Shown in pieces: positions 1 through 10,411 of a stretch of 64,000 bases of DNA (position 1 is the stretch's first letter; every line of letters begins with the position of its first letter). The DNA is from Plantago ovata (taxonomy: Eukaryota > Streptophyta > Magnoliopsida > Lamiales > Plantaginaceae). The notes beneath the pieces were generated by a model. That model had not been told where the DNA came from. It saw only the letters and a program-made list of their open reading frames with translations, and did no database searches. The DNA lies in the NCBI GenBank assembly GCA_028274465.1, contig CM051455.1:116969547-117033546 (forward strand), written 5' to 3'. The translations under genes were made by a program, and so were the position numbers.

Positions 1-1
1 A

Positions 2-2190
2 ACAGAGCAAGACAAGAAGTCTGCTGAAGAAACAGTCCCAGAAAATGAAGAAACTGTTAATGCTGAAAGGACTGAGCCACAACCTGTCCTTCTTCAGCAG
101 GTAGATAAATCAACCATCAGTAAAACTTCAAATTTTGAAACTTATTCTTTTGCTAATATTATGTTATCTCTACAGACTTCTCAAGATGCAAGTCAGATGG
201 TTGTTGAAGCCTCTGCACCAGAATCAACACTCCCTGCTCAGCAGGTAGTTAATGTTTTTGGTAATAAAACTAAGTTTGACAGCTTAGTACTTGTATCTAA
301 CTCAAATTTATTTCAGGATGAACAAATGGAGGATGCTACTCCAGCTCCTCAAGGAATGGAAATTGTACAACATGAGCTTGATGAATCTCAGCAGGTAATT
401 CATGTTTCAGCCTTGAACTCTAAAGCAATTATCCAAACCTATCATAATCTAAATATCGTTCTTTTTCAGGCTCTAAAGGAGACCACTGAAGTGGTGCACA
501 TCACTGAAGATCAACAAGTAAGTTCTGAGGAACTGTACTTGAACTTCAAAAGAACAACTTTGTCAAGAGTTGCTAAGTCCGTCAGCAACTGGCAAAGGTA
601 CAGACGAATGGATTTCTCTGATCTCCATCTTCATCTATATAATGAGAAAAAGAGATCTTCTCTACTAAAGCTCGAGGCATTCGTTCATTCCATACTTCCT
701 GAAGAAATGTCATATTCTCAGCAAATGAGTTCAAATCTGATTGCTCAAATCAGAGAGAATATGAAGGCAAAATTCAAGAGTGCCTCTCCAGCTGAACAAG
801 TTGTGATGCTCAAGGGTTCATTTGTACCCGTGGTGACTGATCCCCACAAAATAAATGAGGAAGAGGGAGTAACGAGTGTTGCTTTGTACAAGCATCTCGA
901 GCTAGTAATTCTGACTGATGATGATGAAGAGGAAGAAGATGAAAATATTCCAACTGATCCCAGTGATGATGAAGGGAAAGATTCAAAGGAAAAGAAAGAT
1001 GACGACGATGACAATCAAGGTCCAAGTCCTGATGCTGGTGGTTTAAAAATGACAGTTGCTGAAACTGAACCACAAGACAATCAGCAAGCTGATCAACCAC
1101 AACCTCAGCATGAATCTCAACCTGCTCCTGCTGATGCTGAAAATCAAGCACCTGTACAAGGTGCTTATACTGAAGAAGAATATGCCAGAAAGCAAGCTGC
1201 CTTGAAACATGGCAAAAGCCAACTTTCTGATGCCAAGGTCACTGATGCAAACCTTGATGATGAAGATGAATTGGATGAAGATTACCAACGCACTCTACAA
1301 AACAGTCTCTTGATCCATGCACGGCATACGCAGGATCTAGAAATTGGTCAATCTTCAGGAGTAAGACCAAAGGAAGAGCTAGACCTTTAACAGCCTTAAC
1401 TCCGTCTGGCCATTCAAAGCAATTCTCTTCTGACTCAAGATCTTCAGCAAGAGATCAAGACAATGCAAAGTCAAGAAGAAGAAGGCAAAGACAGGAAGAA
1501 AAGAGGCTGGCCAGCATTGCTATTGGCTCCGGCATCGAGTATACAAAGACCAGCAATGATGAAACCACTCAGAATGTGATCAGAAACATTCATGGTTGTT
1601 GGATCTTAAAGCTGGAAGACTTGCTGGTGAATGAGTTCTTTCCTACAGCCATTCTGAACCAAATGTTCACATGGATTGAACTCAAGGTAAAAAGGAAACA
1701 AAGGGAAGAATCCCTCCCACAAAATATTGCTGGGAGATGGTTGAATCTTGAGGTCTCAGTAAGAAGAACTGCAATTGGTAAGACTTATAGACAAGAACCA
1801 GAATTGATAAAACCACCTGGCATTGCTTATTGCTATGACCCAGTAACCAAGAAAACAAAGAAGAGACTTGGATTGATTCCTTATGAGTATTTCTATCTCA
1901 CTGCTAAGGATCAAGAAGAAGATCTTCTCTGGCTAAGAAAGATTTATCCTAAAAGCATTTCAGATACACAGCTTCTCCATGCCAACAATTGGGGCATGCA
2001 TTTGTGGGTAACTCACTACATGGAAATGAATGCTGAAAAGCATCATCATATTGCCTGCAAAAATGCAAGAATTCTTCAACTACAAGTCCGTAGGCTACTT
2101 GAGAACTACGAAAAGGACTGTGTTGAATTTAATACACTTGCTGAGAAGAGTGTAAGAGAGATTTTGAGAAAATCTTCTGGAAGAGCTTAA
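2..2190 (+). pseudogene. 3'-terminal extra ORF of the SIRE-like element, partial and frameshifted
   Basis: Frame 2 is open from base 2 to the stop at 1388-1390. Frame 1 is open from before 1390 to the stop at 2188-2190. The two look like one protein broken by an indel around 1340-1375, because the frame-1 reading just before 1390 is already Ser/Arg/Lys-rich coding-like sequence. The first part is rich in Glu, Gln and Pro with a strongly acidic Asp/Glu stretch (about 905-1010). The second part is basic, then has a folded-looking region (1585-2190) with Trp- and Tyr-rich segments and a C-terminal helix. Its position between pol and the 3' LTR matches the extra (sometimes called envelope-like) ORF of SIRE elements, but I see no signal peptide or membrane segment. 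Function unknown. Confidence 0.5.
101..469 (+). other. Three intron-like segments inside the ORF (101-175, 245-316, 395-469)
   Basis: Each segment starts GTA directly after CAGCAG and ends in a pyrimidine-rich tract plus CAG, and each is more AT-rich than the flanking Glu/Gln-coding stretches. Lengths are 75, 72 and 75 nt, all multiples of three, and none carries a stop in the ORF frame. The intervening exon-like blocks are 69 nt (176-244) and 78 nt (317-394), and both end in codons for Gln-Gln. They could be short introns, optionally retained (exitron-like) introns, or plain coding sequence; transcript data are absent here. Confidence 0.4.
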
Positions 2191-2438
2191 CTCTCTGTAA
2201 TAGTTTTTGTTAAAGTTTTGTTTACTGATTTTGTTTAGTTATCTCTGCTACTTCTTGTAAACTTCTGAAAGATAACTATCAGCAATGAAGCTTTTGTCTC
2301 TTATTGGTTTTTGATTATGCAATTTACTTATGCTTACTGTTTAATTATTCAAGTATGCTTGAATTAATCAACTGATTTATTCAACATCAGAAACCTCTAA
2401 AAGGGTAACAATTAATTTAGCCATGGATTTCTAACATC

Positions 2439-2453
2439 AAAAAGGGGGAAATT
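2439..2453 (+). other. Polypurine tract before the SIRE-like 3' LTR
   Basis: An A-run followed by five G and three A lies immediately 5' of the LTR start at 2454. This is the expected primer site for plus-strand DNA synthesis in LTR retrotransposons. Confidence 0.7.
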
Positions 2454-4035
2454 TGTTAGGAAACTTGTAATTTTGATGAGCAATTAACCATGCTAAATTA
2501 AGGAAAGTCCAGTAACTAGTACTCTTAAGGTCCATAGGAATTTAGAATTTTAAGGACATTGTAAAAGAGGAACGTTTGCTGAAGACTTAGAATAGGTTCT
2601 AGATAGGTTGGTTTTAAAGCTTATGATGTATCTTGTTTTCTGAAAAGAAATACAACCTATTGAAGCATTTGCTGATGATGTACTTTGTTTTTACAAACAA
2701 ACTATTGAAGCATTTAGAACCGCTTAGAATCTTGAAAATTTTGAAGATTGAAGACTAGAATGTTTCTGAAGACTGGTATCTACAAACGCACATGTTGCTC
2801 AGAAAGTGGAAACTTCAGCAACAGCATTGCATAAGTGAAAATCTGAATGACAGAGTAGGTTGTGCTTGCTGAAACTGAGACTGACCACTTGCTGATGAAA
2901 CATATGTGACCTCTTGCTGAAAGTACTTGTATTTGCGCTCCAATGTTACTATTTGAATTCTATTCAAAAGAGCATTAAATGCAAAGCATGCACGCGAAGG
3001 ACATGAAGACTAGAAGACAAACAAGGACGCTGCTGAAAGTACAAAAGCAAGATAGTGACATCTTAAGGAACAAAACCTTAGAATTTGAAATTCAAACGGC
3101 TCCTTATTTCACTATAAATAAAGGTCATCCGGAAAAGAGTTGAAGTGTGTCAACAACGTGATCATACTCTCACTTGTGCTTAAACTCACAAACCCTTCAA
3201 TACTCTCTACTGCCATTGATCTGTTCCAAGACTTAAAGCTTAAAAAAAGCTACTTGTGAAGAAGTAGAATTTACACGACTAAGAAATTAGTTTAAGTGTT
3301 CTTTCTTTCTTTCGAACAAGAACAAGTCTTGACACCAGAAACAATCAAACTTGTTTACTGCAAAGTATTCAAAGTTTTGTTTCTTAGATTACTTGTTGTA
3401 ACTGAATAAGTTATAATTAAGTTATCTCATCCCAAACCTCTCTAACTGAAAATACACCCTTTCAGGCGTGATATTCAGGGGGAACTTAATCGAGCATAGT
3501 TTTGCTGATTAAAAGTACCAATTAAGTTTGGTGGAGAACAAGGTTGCGTTCTCTAGATTAGGTTGGAGACGAAGCAAGTGTGCTTTGGTTTCTGTTTGAA
3601 TCGCTCTAGATAGGTGTTGTAAGGAACCTCAATCTTATCTTAGTGGATTCAGTCCTAGAAAGGACAAAGTGGATTAGTTGAGAGATTACGCCACTCTCAG
3701 ATACCACTATAAAAGTGTTTGTGTGATTTACTTACTGTACTTGGTTTTCAGCAAATCATATCTATCTGTACACAGTCACTCACATCACTTGCTGAAACCT
3801 TCATTTACTGAAAGAGCACTTATTGTATCAAAGACTTCCGCTCTCTGATTTTAAGTATCAACAAACCTAGTTACTGCAAAGTAACTTTCGCTTGCTGAGA
3901 AAGTTAAGTATCAGCAAACTCATTACTGAAAAGTAATAAGCACTTGCTGAGAAAGTTTTAAACGACGAAAGTTTGAAAAGACTATTCACCCCCCCCCCCC
4001 CTCTAGTCTTTTCTTGTTGTTTAAAGGGACCAACA
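2454..4035 (+). repeat. 3' LTR of the SIRE-like Copia element
   Basis: The 1,582-bp segment starts TGTTAGG and ends ACCAACA. A TATA-like box (TATAAATA, 3113-3120) would place transcription start near 3145-3155. A run of ten or more C (about 3990-4001) precedes CTCTAGTC near the end, as is usual in this lineage. The motif CTTGCTGAAA and close variants recurs through the LTR, and a 53-bp unit is repeated twice at 3853-3957. The partner LTR is outside the window. Confidence 0.7.
3113..3120 (+). promoter_or_regulatory. TATA box of the SIRE-like LTR
   Basis: TATAAATA sits about 660 bp into the LTR after a GC-mixed stretch, and is the only well-formed TATA motif there. Positioning the R region from it is inference. 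Confidence 0.5.
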
Positions 4036-4189
4036 AGTTGTTTGAATGGGAAAAGGAGGAATAAGGGGATCTACGAGAGTGGGTGGTTTTGAATCCTATT
4101 CGTGAAGAAGTAAAGGATAGGTGGATTTGGAGAGGAGGGAATGAAGAGAGTTATACTACAAGCACTACAAGAAATACTGGTTTTAGCAA

Positions 4190-4600
4190 CCACTTTTAGC
4201 GGCGGACCGATCGGTTGCTAAAATTAGCGACCGATCGACCTTTTAGCGACGGATAAAAGCCCTATAGCGACGGATAACAAAATTCGTGTAAGAGCGCGAA
4301 CGTAAACCCTTAGAGCGAACGGGCATTAGCGACGGATTACCCATCGGTCGCTATTTAGCGACGGATGGGTCTATCCGTCGCTAATGTTGCGACCAATGAA
4401 CGTATTCGTCGCGGACTTTTAATTTCTTTTTCTTTTATTTTTTGCTAGTCAACATGCTTAGCGACCGATGGTTCCATCGGTTGCTAGGGTATATTAAAAA
4501 AAAAAATTATTTGCGACGGATGAGATGATCGGTCGCTAAATAGCGACCGATCGGTGGTTAGCGATGGATTGTCCATCCGTCGCTAACTGTTAATAAAACA
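4190..4600. repeat. Left subterminal repeats of CACTA-1
   Basis: About eleven copies of TAGCGACGGAT/TAGCGACCGAT in both orientations, spaced 10-40 bp apart. In CACTA elements such arrays are bound by the TNPA-type protein. Confidence 0.85.
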
Positions 4601-5713
4601 TCTTCTTCACCGGCAGAACACACACACACGCACATTTTCTTCACCGGCTTCTCTCCGCGGCCAAAATTTTTTCTCCCCTATTTTCTTCATTTCTTCACCA
4701 TTTCAATCAATCTTATAGTCATTTCGAAGCTCTTCCATCAAGGAACAAGTGTAGCTATTCAATTGCGTGATTATTTCCCAATTTCTTCCGCAATCAAAGG
4801 TATATATTTCGAACCCTAACTTGTTTAAATTTTAGTATTCTTCATTTTTTTTTCAATTCATTGAATTGTATGCATTCTACTAGTATCTATTATGTTGTGT
4901 AACTCACATTAGGGGAGATGCACAAGTTTTAGTTGGTGAATTGATAGATTTGGGATGAATTGGGTATTTTATAGTTGAGTTCGATTATGTTTGGTATTTG
5001 AATTGAGTTGGATTATGTAGTTAGTTTTGTTCAATTAGTGTAGTTTTGTTTCGGATATACTAATTACTAATTAGATTTGGAAATTGTATAAGTATAATGG
5101 AAATATGAGTAAATTATTGTGTATTGTAAGTAGTTATAATAATGGAAATTGTATAATTATAATGGAAGTATAGATAAATATATGTAATTATAGTATATTG
5201 TAAGTAGTTATTATAATGAAAATTGTATAAAATATAGATAAATATAAGTAATTATTATTTTTTAAAAACGTAAGTATGAAGGAAATAACTCGATCATAGG
5301 TATATTTAAATTAGAAAATATTGGGAGTATATATAATGCAATGTAAACAACTCGTACCAAGAAGAAGATGTCGATGGTCAGGCTAGAAAACCTGTACAGG
5401 CTACAGTAGAAGTTATTCAGCTGCATGAGGATGTTTTCATTGACTTACCACCAGAGTAGATTATAGAGGGTACGTGAATTAGTACTAGGTAGTTAGATTA
5501 GACTTAGTTTAGACTTATCTATTAGGCATATAATAAAAAAATGTTCTTTACTATATCTCTGATTTTACATCTTATATAATAGGTTGATTATTATTAGATG
5601 TCAGTTCCTACGTTGGGGGATATGCTCAGCGTCGTTCCTTACTTTATCTCTTAATGACTTTACATGTTTTATATTCAATTGTGTATGTACTAACACGGAT
5701 CTTTTTATTGCAG
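4601..5713 (+). promoter_or_regulatory. Promoter/5' UTR region of the CACTA-1 gene, with a 5' UTR intron
   Basis: The stretch has no convincing ORF. It begins with a CA/CT-rich leader-like part (4610-4800) and becomes AT-rich. A good acceptor (TTTTTATTGCAG) sits immediately before the ATG at 5714, implying at least one intron upstream of the start codon. A possible donor is the exon-like end at about 4799 (AAAGGTATAT). Transcription start is not located. Confidence 0.45.
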
Positions 5714-7380
5714 ATGCCACGACCCAGGAGGCCACGATACATGACCCCGCAGTCCCAGAGGTCAGATACCGACGGAGAGGACACCGGGCAGGGCTCACAA
5801 CAGGGCTCCCCTACTGTTTTTGGGACTCCACCTGGGTCGAGTAGGGGATCGACTCCTCATTCCTCCCTCCACGACCCGTGGGCCCACGTTCCAGACGACG
5901 GTTATCCCTTTCAAAGGCCGGAATATGGTCTTATGTGGAATGGTCGCCCTGTCCTTTACCCCAATGGAGAGAAGTAAGTATTAGGCATTAACTGATTTAC
6001 GAACTTTTAATATATATATACCGAACTAACCTTCTCACTATTGACTTACCTATTCTTCACAGGTTGTATGGGGAGCGCGATGCTAAAGTACTCAGTGGGA
6101 TAATAAGGAACAGGATGATCCCACCGCAAGAGGGTGGCAGCCAGTGGCATTGCATCCCGGACCAAATTAAGGGAGAGCTGTTCGAGGAGCTGAGGGTGAG
6201 TTAATAATCGTACATTAATTACCTAATTGTTTGTGTTGTGAGTGGTATGTTAGCCACTTTGTGTGAGTGGTATGTTAGCCACTGAACTTGGGTGATATGT
6301 TAGTCACCGATATACTTGAATAGATGTTGTTTTCCCTTGTTATATATTTGATACATGTTAGCTCCCCCTGTTATACTTGAATGTTTTTAAGTATTCACCA
6401 ACGTATGTGTTTCGATGTTTATTTGTAATTGTGTAGAAAGAATTCTTCCTTCCGAAAGCATTGCTGATGGATCTCTGGTGGAGCTTCAACTCTCACGGTA
6501 GTGCCCTTTACAAGTGCATGGTTCATAACCTGAAGAAACTGTGGACAAATAACCGTCCACGTACCGGTGATTGGCCCGGAGATGAAATTTGGGAGGCGTG
6601 GAAGGTGTATTGGGCTAACGAGAGAGTCCGGGTGCAGGCTGACCAGAACACTGAGAACAGGAAGAAGCAGTCGAATGATGAGAGCCGTACCCTGGTGACA
6701 CACCGTTTTGGCTCTGAGTCAATCGCTACAGCACATGTGAGGCAGAAGGTAAGTGTATTAACTTTGTGAATTCATCATTCTTATACTTGTTATTTACTTG
6801 CATTTCGAACTTTCAAACTACGTATATGATGCTTTCATGTGTCATTCAGTTGCAGGATAAAGAGAGTCTCATATTCACCTTGTTCTCGAGATCTCAGAAG
6901 GCCAAGGACGGACAGTGGTTGTGTGACGACGCCACAACAATTGCGGTAAGTTCAACAATACATGTGTTTATTAAATACTGATGATTTCATAACTAATTAA
7001 CAACATAACTAACACCTTATACTCTTGATTTATAATTTCAGACGGCCTACGAGGACAGGATTCGTGATCAGGATCTCACTGTTGAGGAAATGAATGCCAT
7101 TTTCCTCGAGGTGAATTCTCCAGACGAGAAGGGCCGTCGCTTGGGATTGGGGAGTGCAGCAGCCGTCCCTAAATTGGACTCGAGACCGACTCGTCGTTCC
7201 CGTGCCAATACATCTTCATCATCTTCATCAGCAGCTTCTGCTCGAGAGCAGGACCTTTTACTTCAGTTGCAGGAGAGGGATGAGGAGGTGAAGGGGCTAG
7301 CTGCGCAGCAGGCTAAATATGGTACTATGTTTGCTGAGCTGTATGCGAAGCTGGGGATGGATCCACCTACCTCTCCATGA
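5714..7380 (+). CDS. CACTA accessory protein, plant transposase Ptta/En/Spm (Transposase_24-like)
   Basis: Five exons with GT-AG borders: 5714-5973, 6063-6195, 6437-6748, 6856-6945 and 7042-7380 (stop TGA). Their lengths sum to 1,134 nt, giving an intact 377-residue protein. The N-terminus is basic then Ser/Gly/Pro-rich. The middle (about residues 85-260) has the family's Trp-rich segments, such as WHCIPDQIKGELFEELR and LYKCMVHNLKKLW. A later segment ends in RDQDLTVEEMNAIFLE, then a Ser-rich linker and a C-terminal coiled-coil-like helix rich in Glu/Gln. The likely role, from the family, is binding the subterminal repeats of its own element. There is no DDE catalytic domain. A related gene remnant lies in CACTA-2. 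The start is chosen as the first ATG after the 5' UTR acceptor. Confidence 0.8.
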
Positions 7381-7639
7381 TCCCCTATCCTTTTCGACTC
7401 TATTTACTATTTTCTACATGAATACTGTGTACACTATGATATTATTTTGGATTAGTATTGTGTACGTATGATTATTATTATATGTATGGAGGGTTTTGGT
7501 ACATTTATTATGATTTTTTTGGATTATTTTTTTGTTTATTTGGTCTATAAGAATTTCTGTAACATGTTGCTTAATTGAACAGGTTGCATTTGTTTTTTGT
7601 TCTCATTATTATATCTAAAAAACTAATAAAAAAAATAGC

Positions 7640-7975
7640 AACCGATGACTTCATCCGTCGCTAGGAGCTCCAGAACTCCAGCGACGGATGAATTATCCGT
7701 CGCTAAAAAATAGCAACCGATGAGACTCATCCGTCGCTAGATCTCCGATGACTTTTGCGACGGATAAGTCATAGGTTGCTAAAAGTCAACCTCATTTTCC
7801 GTCGCTAATCCGTCCCTAATTCGCGACGGAAAACTCATCGGTCACTAATTCGCTAGCGACTAACGGTTTAGCGACGACGAATTTATCCGTCGCTAAAAAC
7901 ACCGATCGGTCGCTAGCTAATATTAGCGACCGATTGGTGTCATATCCGTCGCTAAATGACGAGTTCCTTGTAGTG
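7640..7975. repeat. Right subterminal repeats of CACTA-1
   Basis: About ten copies of ATCCGTCGCTA and variants, mostly inverted relative to the left end, running into the terminal inverted repeat. A few sites carry CAACCGAT instead of CGACCGAT. Confidence 0.85.
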
Positions 7976-7978
7976 AAG

Positions 7979-8526
7979 GGAGGAATATATGGCTCTTGAT
8001 GAAGGGGAAGGTGTGGCTTTGATAGCAAGATGTTTTAAAGAGGTATGAAATAAGTATGTACCTTTGAGATTCAATGCCTTTGTGTGGAAGGCAATCCAAG
8101 ATAGGCTCCCAACGAAGGTTAATTTGAGGAGAAGAGGAATCTTCTTTAGTGATGAAGACTTTTGTTGTAAAAGGTGTGGTGGGGAGGAGACTTCGAGTCA
8201 TGTTCTTTTAAGTTGCTCATTTGCTAGAAGGGTGTGGGATCTAATCTTTGATTGGTCGGGTATTACTTGTCCTTTGGGGGAGTCAATTTAGGAATCTTTA
8301 CAAGCTTTTGCTAGAGTGGCAATTAGAGGTAATAAGAAAGTTTGCCTTGTGTTTTGGCATTGCTCTTTGTGGAGCTAGAAATGCTCTATCCTTTAATGGG
8401 GAGGAGGAAATGGGGTATGTGGTGGAAAACATTAAAATTAGGTGGTGGTTTAAAGGGAAAGAGAGCTATCAACAAATTAGCTCGTTGTTTGGGGAGCCGA
8501 GAATTTGTTTGAATTTGGTTATCTAA
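7979..8526 (+). pseudogene. LINE reverse-transcriptase C-terminal zinc-binding region (zf-RVT), degraded
   Basis: The reading at 8064-8291 has the plant LINE zf-RVT pattern: VWKAIQDRLPTKVNL, then Cys-Lys-Arg-Cys, SHVLLSC and FARRVW, giving a CxxC...HxxxxC zinc-site layout. A second frame at 8248-8526 continues with a Trp- and Arg-rich tail, so there is a frame break near 8275. Upstream coding (WIWRGGNEE at about 4115-4145) is on the far side of CACTA-1. RT and endonuclease domains are not in the window. Confidence 0.7.
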
Positions 8527-8961
8527 GCGGGAATTTGTATCGGAGAGGCTTGTTGTGATGGATGAAGGAGGGGGGAGGATTTTGTTTTTCTAATGCTCTA
8601 ATGGATGTTTGGCTTTTGTGTCTTTGTATCTTAGGTTTCATGTCGTTGGGTTGAGAACCTTGTCTCCCTCTTATGGCGGGTGCTTGGAAGGCGTTTTCAC
8701 CTAATTCACTTCTCACTTTTTTCTCTTCTTTGCCTTGTTGTTTGCTTAGGTTGTGTGGCTCTTGCCTTCTCTTGTTGGCGTGGCCTTAAATTTCTTGCCA
8801 CTTGTCGGTTATGTTGTACTTAAAAGGAGGGATAGTAAAACATAAGTCGTAGTCATCCCGCATTAACAAGGATGAACCTTGACGTTTGATGAAGTTTCGG
8901 ATGTTCCTATCTTAAAGTTGCTCCTTTTAAGTACAATTCTCCGACATAGGGTGTAGGAGCG
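8527..8961 (+). other. LINE 3' UTR, first piece
   Basis: T-rich sequence without a supported ORF between the LINE coding end and the gag-only Gypsy insertion. It continues at 17863 after that element. No other signal seen. Confidence 0.5.
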
Positions 8962-10239
8962 TGATGACAGTGTTTTTTACACTATCATTCGAGTCTTTTT
9001 TCACCAATTTAGCTATCCTCTTGCATGCATTTTAGTGCATTTTGTTAGAATAGTGTCACGTTTCCATTTCTTTTGTTCTTTTCAGGTTTTAGGTGGAAAT
9101 CGCGTTTTTGGATGTAATTCATGGCGAAACCATGATGTTTTGGTGCAACGAGATTACCCGTGGTGTGTCAAGGAGTACCGGGACGAGTTTCAAGGCCAGA
9201 GATCAAGTTCGGAGCTCAAAACCGTGCAAGGGGCCGAATTCGAGGATCCAAAGGAGATATTCCGCACGGGCCGCGTTCTGCCCATGCGGGGCGCACCGCC
9301 GCGTGCGCGGCGGACCGCCGCGGAGCTTCCGACAGCTCTATATATATATCCCAAAATCTGCGATTTTACATATCTTTTTTCATATTTTTCCAGACATAAA
9401 CCCTAGAGCTTGTTCTGGGGATATTTTCTCTTAGATTCTTTGTAACTTAGCGATTTTGGAGCTAGAGAAGAGATTTGGACACCGTTTAATCTCACATTGC
9501 TAGATCTTTGTGAGTTTTAGCCATTCACCGGAGATTGACAACCTTTGGTGGTAACCTTGTATCTTACAAATCTGCTATTTATCTTTCAATTAAACATGTT
9601 TTCTTTCATTATTGCTTCGATTATGATTGTTTATCGTGTTATTGATATAAGTAGCTAAGCATCTAGTTGGTGATAGTATGTGAATTTGTAGCTAGGGTTC
9701 ATATTATGCATGATTGAGTTTCTGAGTCTTTTACTTGTTTAATTATCTTAATTCGATTCTTTGATCCAACTAAGCCATATATCTTCGTAGAAAGGTGTTA
9801 GAAACACTAGGACAATTCAAGATCATCGATTCAATTATATATAATTTGCAGGTACTGCTTGATCTAAGATTGACAACCTTAGCCAAGTATTAGTATAGAT
9901 AGGAAGCTTTAAAAATACACGTCTGCAAACCTGTCTTTGGTATTTGTAAATCGAATTACTTTTAAGACAGTACGCGTTGCACTTTCATGCATAATTAGAA
10001 CTTGATGCTTAGAACGAGCATACTATCACCAGCTTTCTCCATATCTTGTTAAGTAAAGTTAGAGATAAATTTGTTTTCTGAATTTATATATAGTTATTTA
10101 GTTAAAGCTAGTTTAGTCCCTAGAGATCGACACTCGAGGTCATCTTACCTCTGCACTACGTGTTTTGTGTAGTTGTGAGTTGCCCTTTGGCTTAAAACAA
10201 ATTTATTTGATTGTTCGAGTCTGACAATCTCGTTCATCA
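8962..10239 (+). repeat. 5' LTR of the gag-only Gypsy element
   Basis: 1,278 bp, TGATGACAG...TTCATCA. A TATA-like stretch (CTATATATATATCCC, about 9338-9352) follows a GC-rich hairpin block (9263-9325). The partner LTR at 16582-17862 is nearly identical except in that block. Confidence 0.9.
9263..9325. repeat. GC-rich hairpin block in the 5' LTR
   Basis: CCGCCGCG-TG-CGCGGCGG forms a perfect 8-bp hairpin. A second pairing, CCGCACGGGC with GCCCATGCGG, has one mismatch. The block sits directly upstream of the TATA-like stretch. Confidence 0.7.
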
Positions 10240-10242
10240 AAT

Positions 10243-10260
10243 TGGCGCCGCTGCCGGGGA
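10243..10260 (+). other. Primer binding site resembling the tRNA-Asp complement
   Basis: TGGCGCCGCTGCCGGGGA lies 3 nt after the LTR. From memory, the complement of the plant tRNA-Asp 3' end is the same with T instead of C at position 9. This primer is typical of Athila-like Gypsy elements. Confidence 0.75.
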
Positions 10261-10411
10261 CTATAACTCCTTTTTACTCTTTAGCTTGTTTATTTTCAGC
10301 ATTCAATTTCCAGGATATAGTAATCTAGTTGTCTAGTGTAGAAGTTGGGTTCCAAATTTAGGTCAGAACTAACAGGACTGATTTTTGGTTTCGTTTCCCA
10401 GATATCCAGGT

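Larger units (their letters stand above)
1..4035 (+). mobile_element. 3' portion of a SIRE-like Copia LTR retrotransposon (5' part outside window)
   Basis: The order seen is ORF remains (2-2190), a purine-rich tract (2439-2453), then a long direct-repeat-type end beginning TGTTAGG and ending CCAACA (2454-4035). Plant SIRE/Maximus Copia elements have long LTRs, an extra ORF after pol, an AAAAGGGGGA-type polypurine tract and a C-run close to the LTR end, and all four appear here. The 5' LTR, gag and pol would lie left of base 1, so the assignment rests on the 3' end only and no target duplication can be checked. The element abuts LINE sequence at 4036, so it probably inserted into that LINE. 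Confidence 0.65.
4163..7975 (+). mobile_element. CACTA (En/Spm-type) DNA transposon 1, target duplication AAG
   Basis: The left end reads CACTACAAGAAA and the right end is its reverse complement with one change (CACTACAAGGAA). The element is flanked by AAG at 4160-4162 and 7976-7978, the 3-bp duplication expected for CACTA. Both ends carry about twenty inverted or direct copies of the word TAGCGACGGAT and variants (4200-4590 and 7640-7970). The only gene is the five-exon accessory gene at 5714-7380. No TNPD-type catalytic transposase is present, so the element would need one supplied elsewhere. Confidence 0.93.

Noticed and set aside
745-1014. Minus-strand Ser-rich ORF
   Set aside because: Complement of the acidic GAT/GAA repeat in the SIRE-like ORF; low complexity, no domain.
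9035-9434. ORFs inside the gag-only LTR, repeated at 16655-17057
   Set aside because: Shared only because the LTRs are copies; no domain and overlapping frames.
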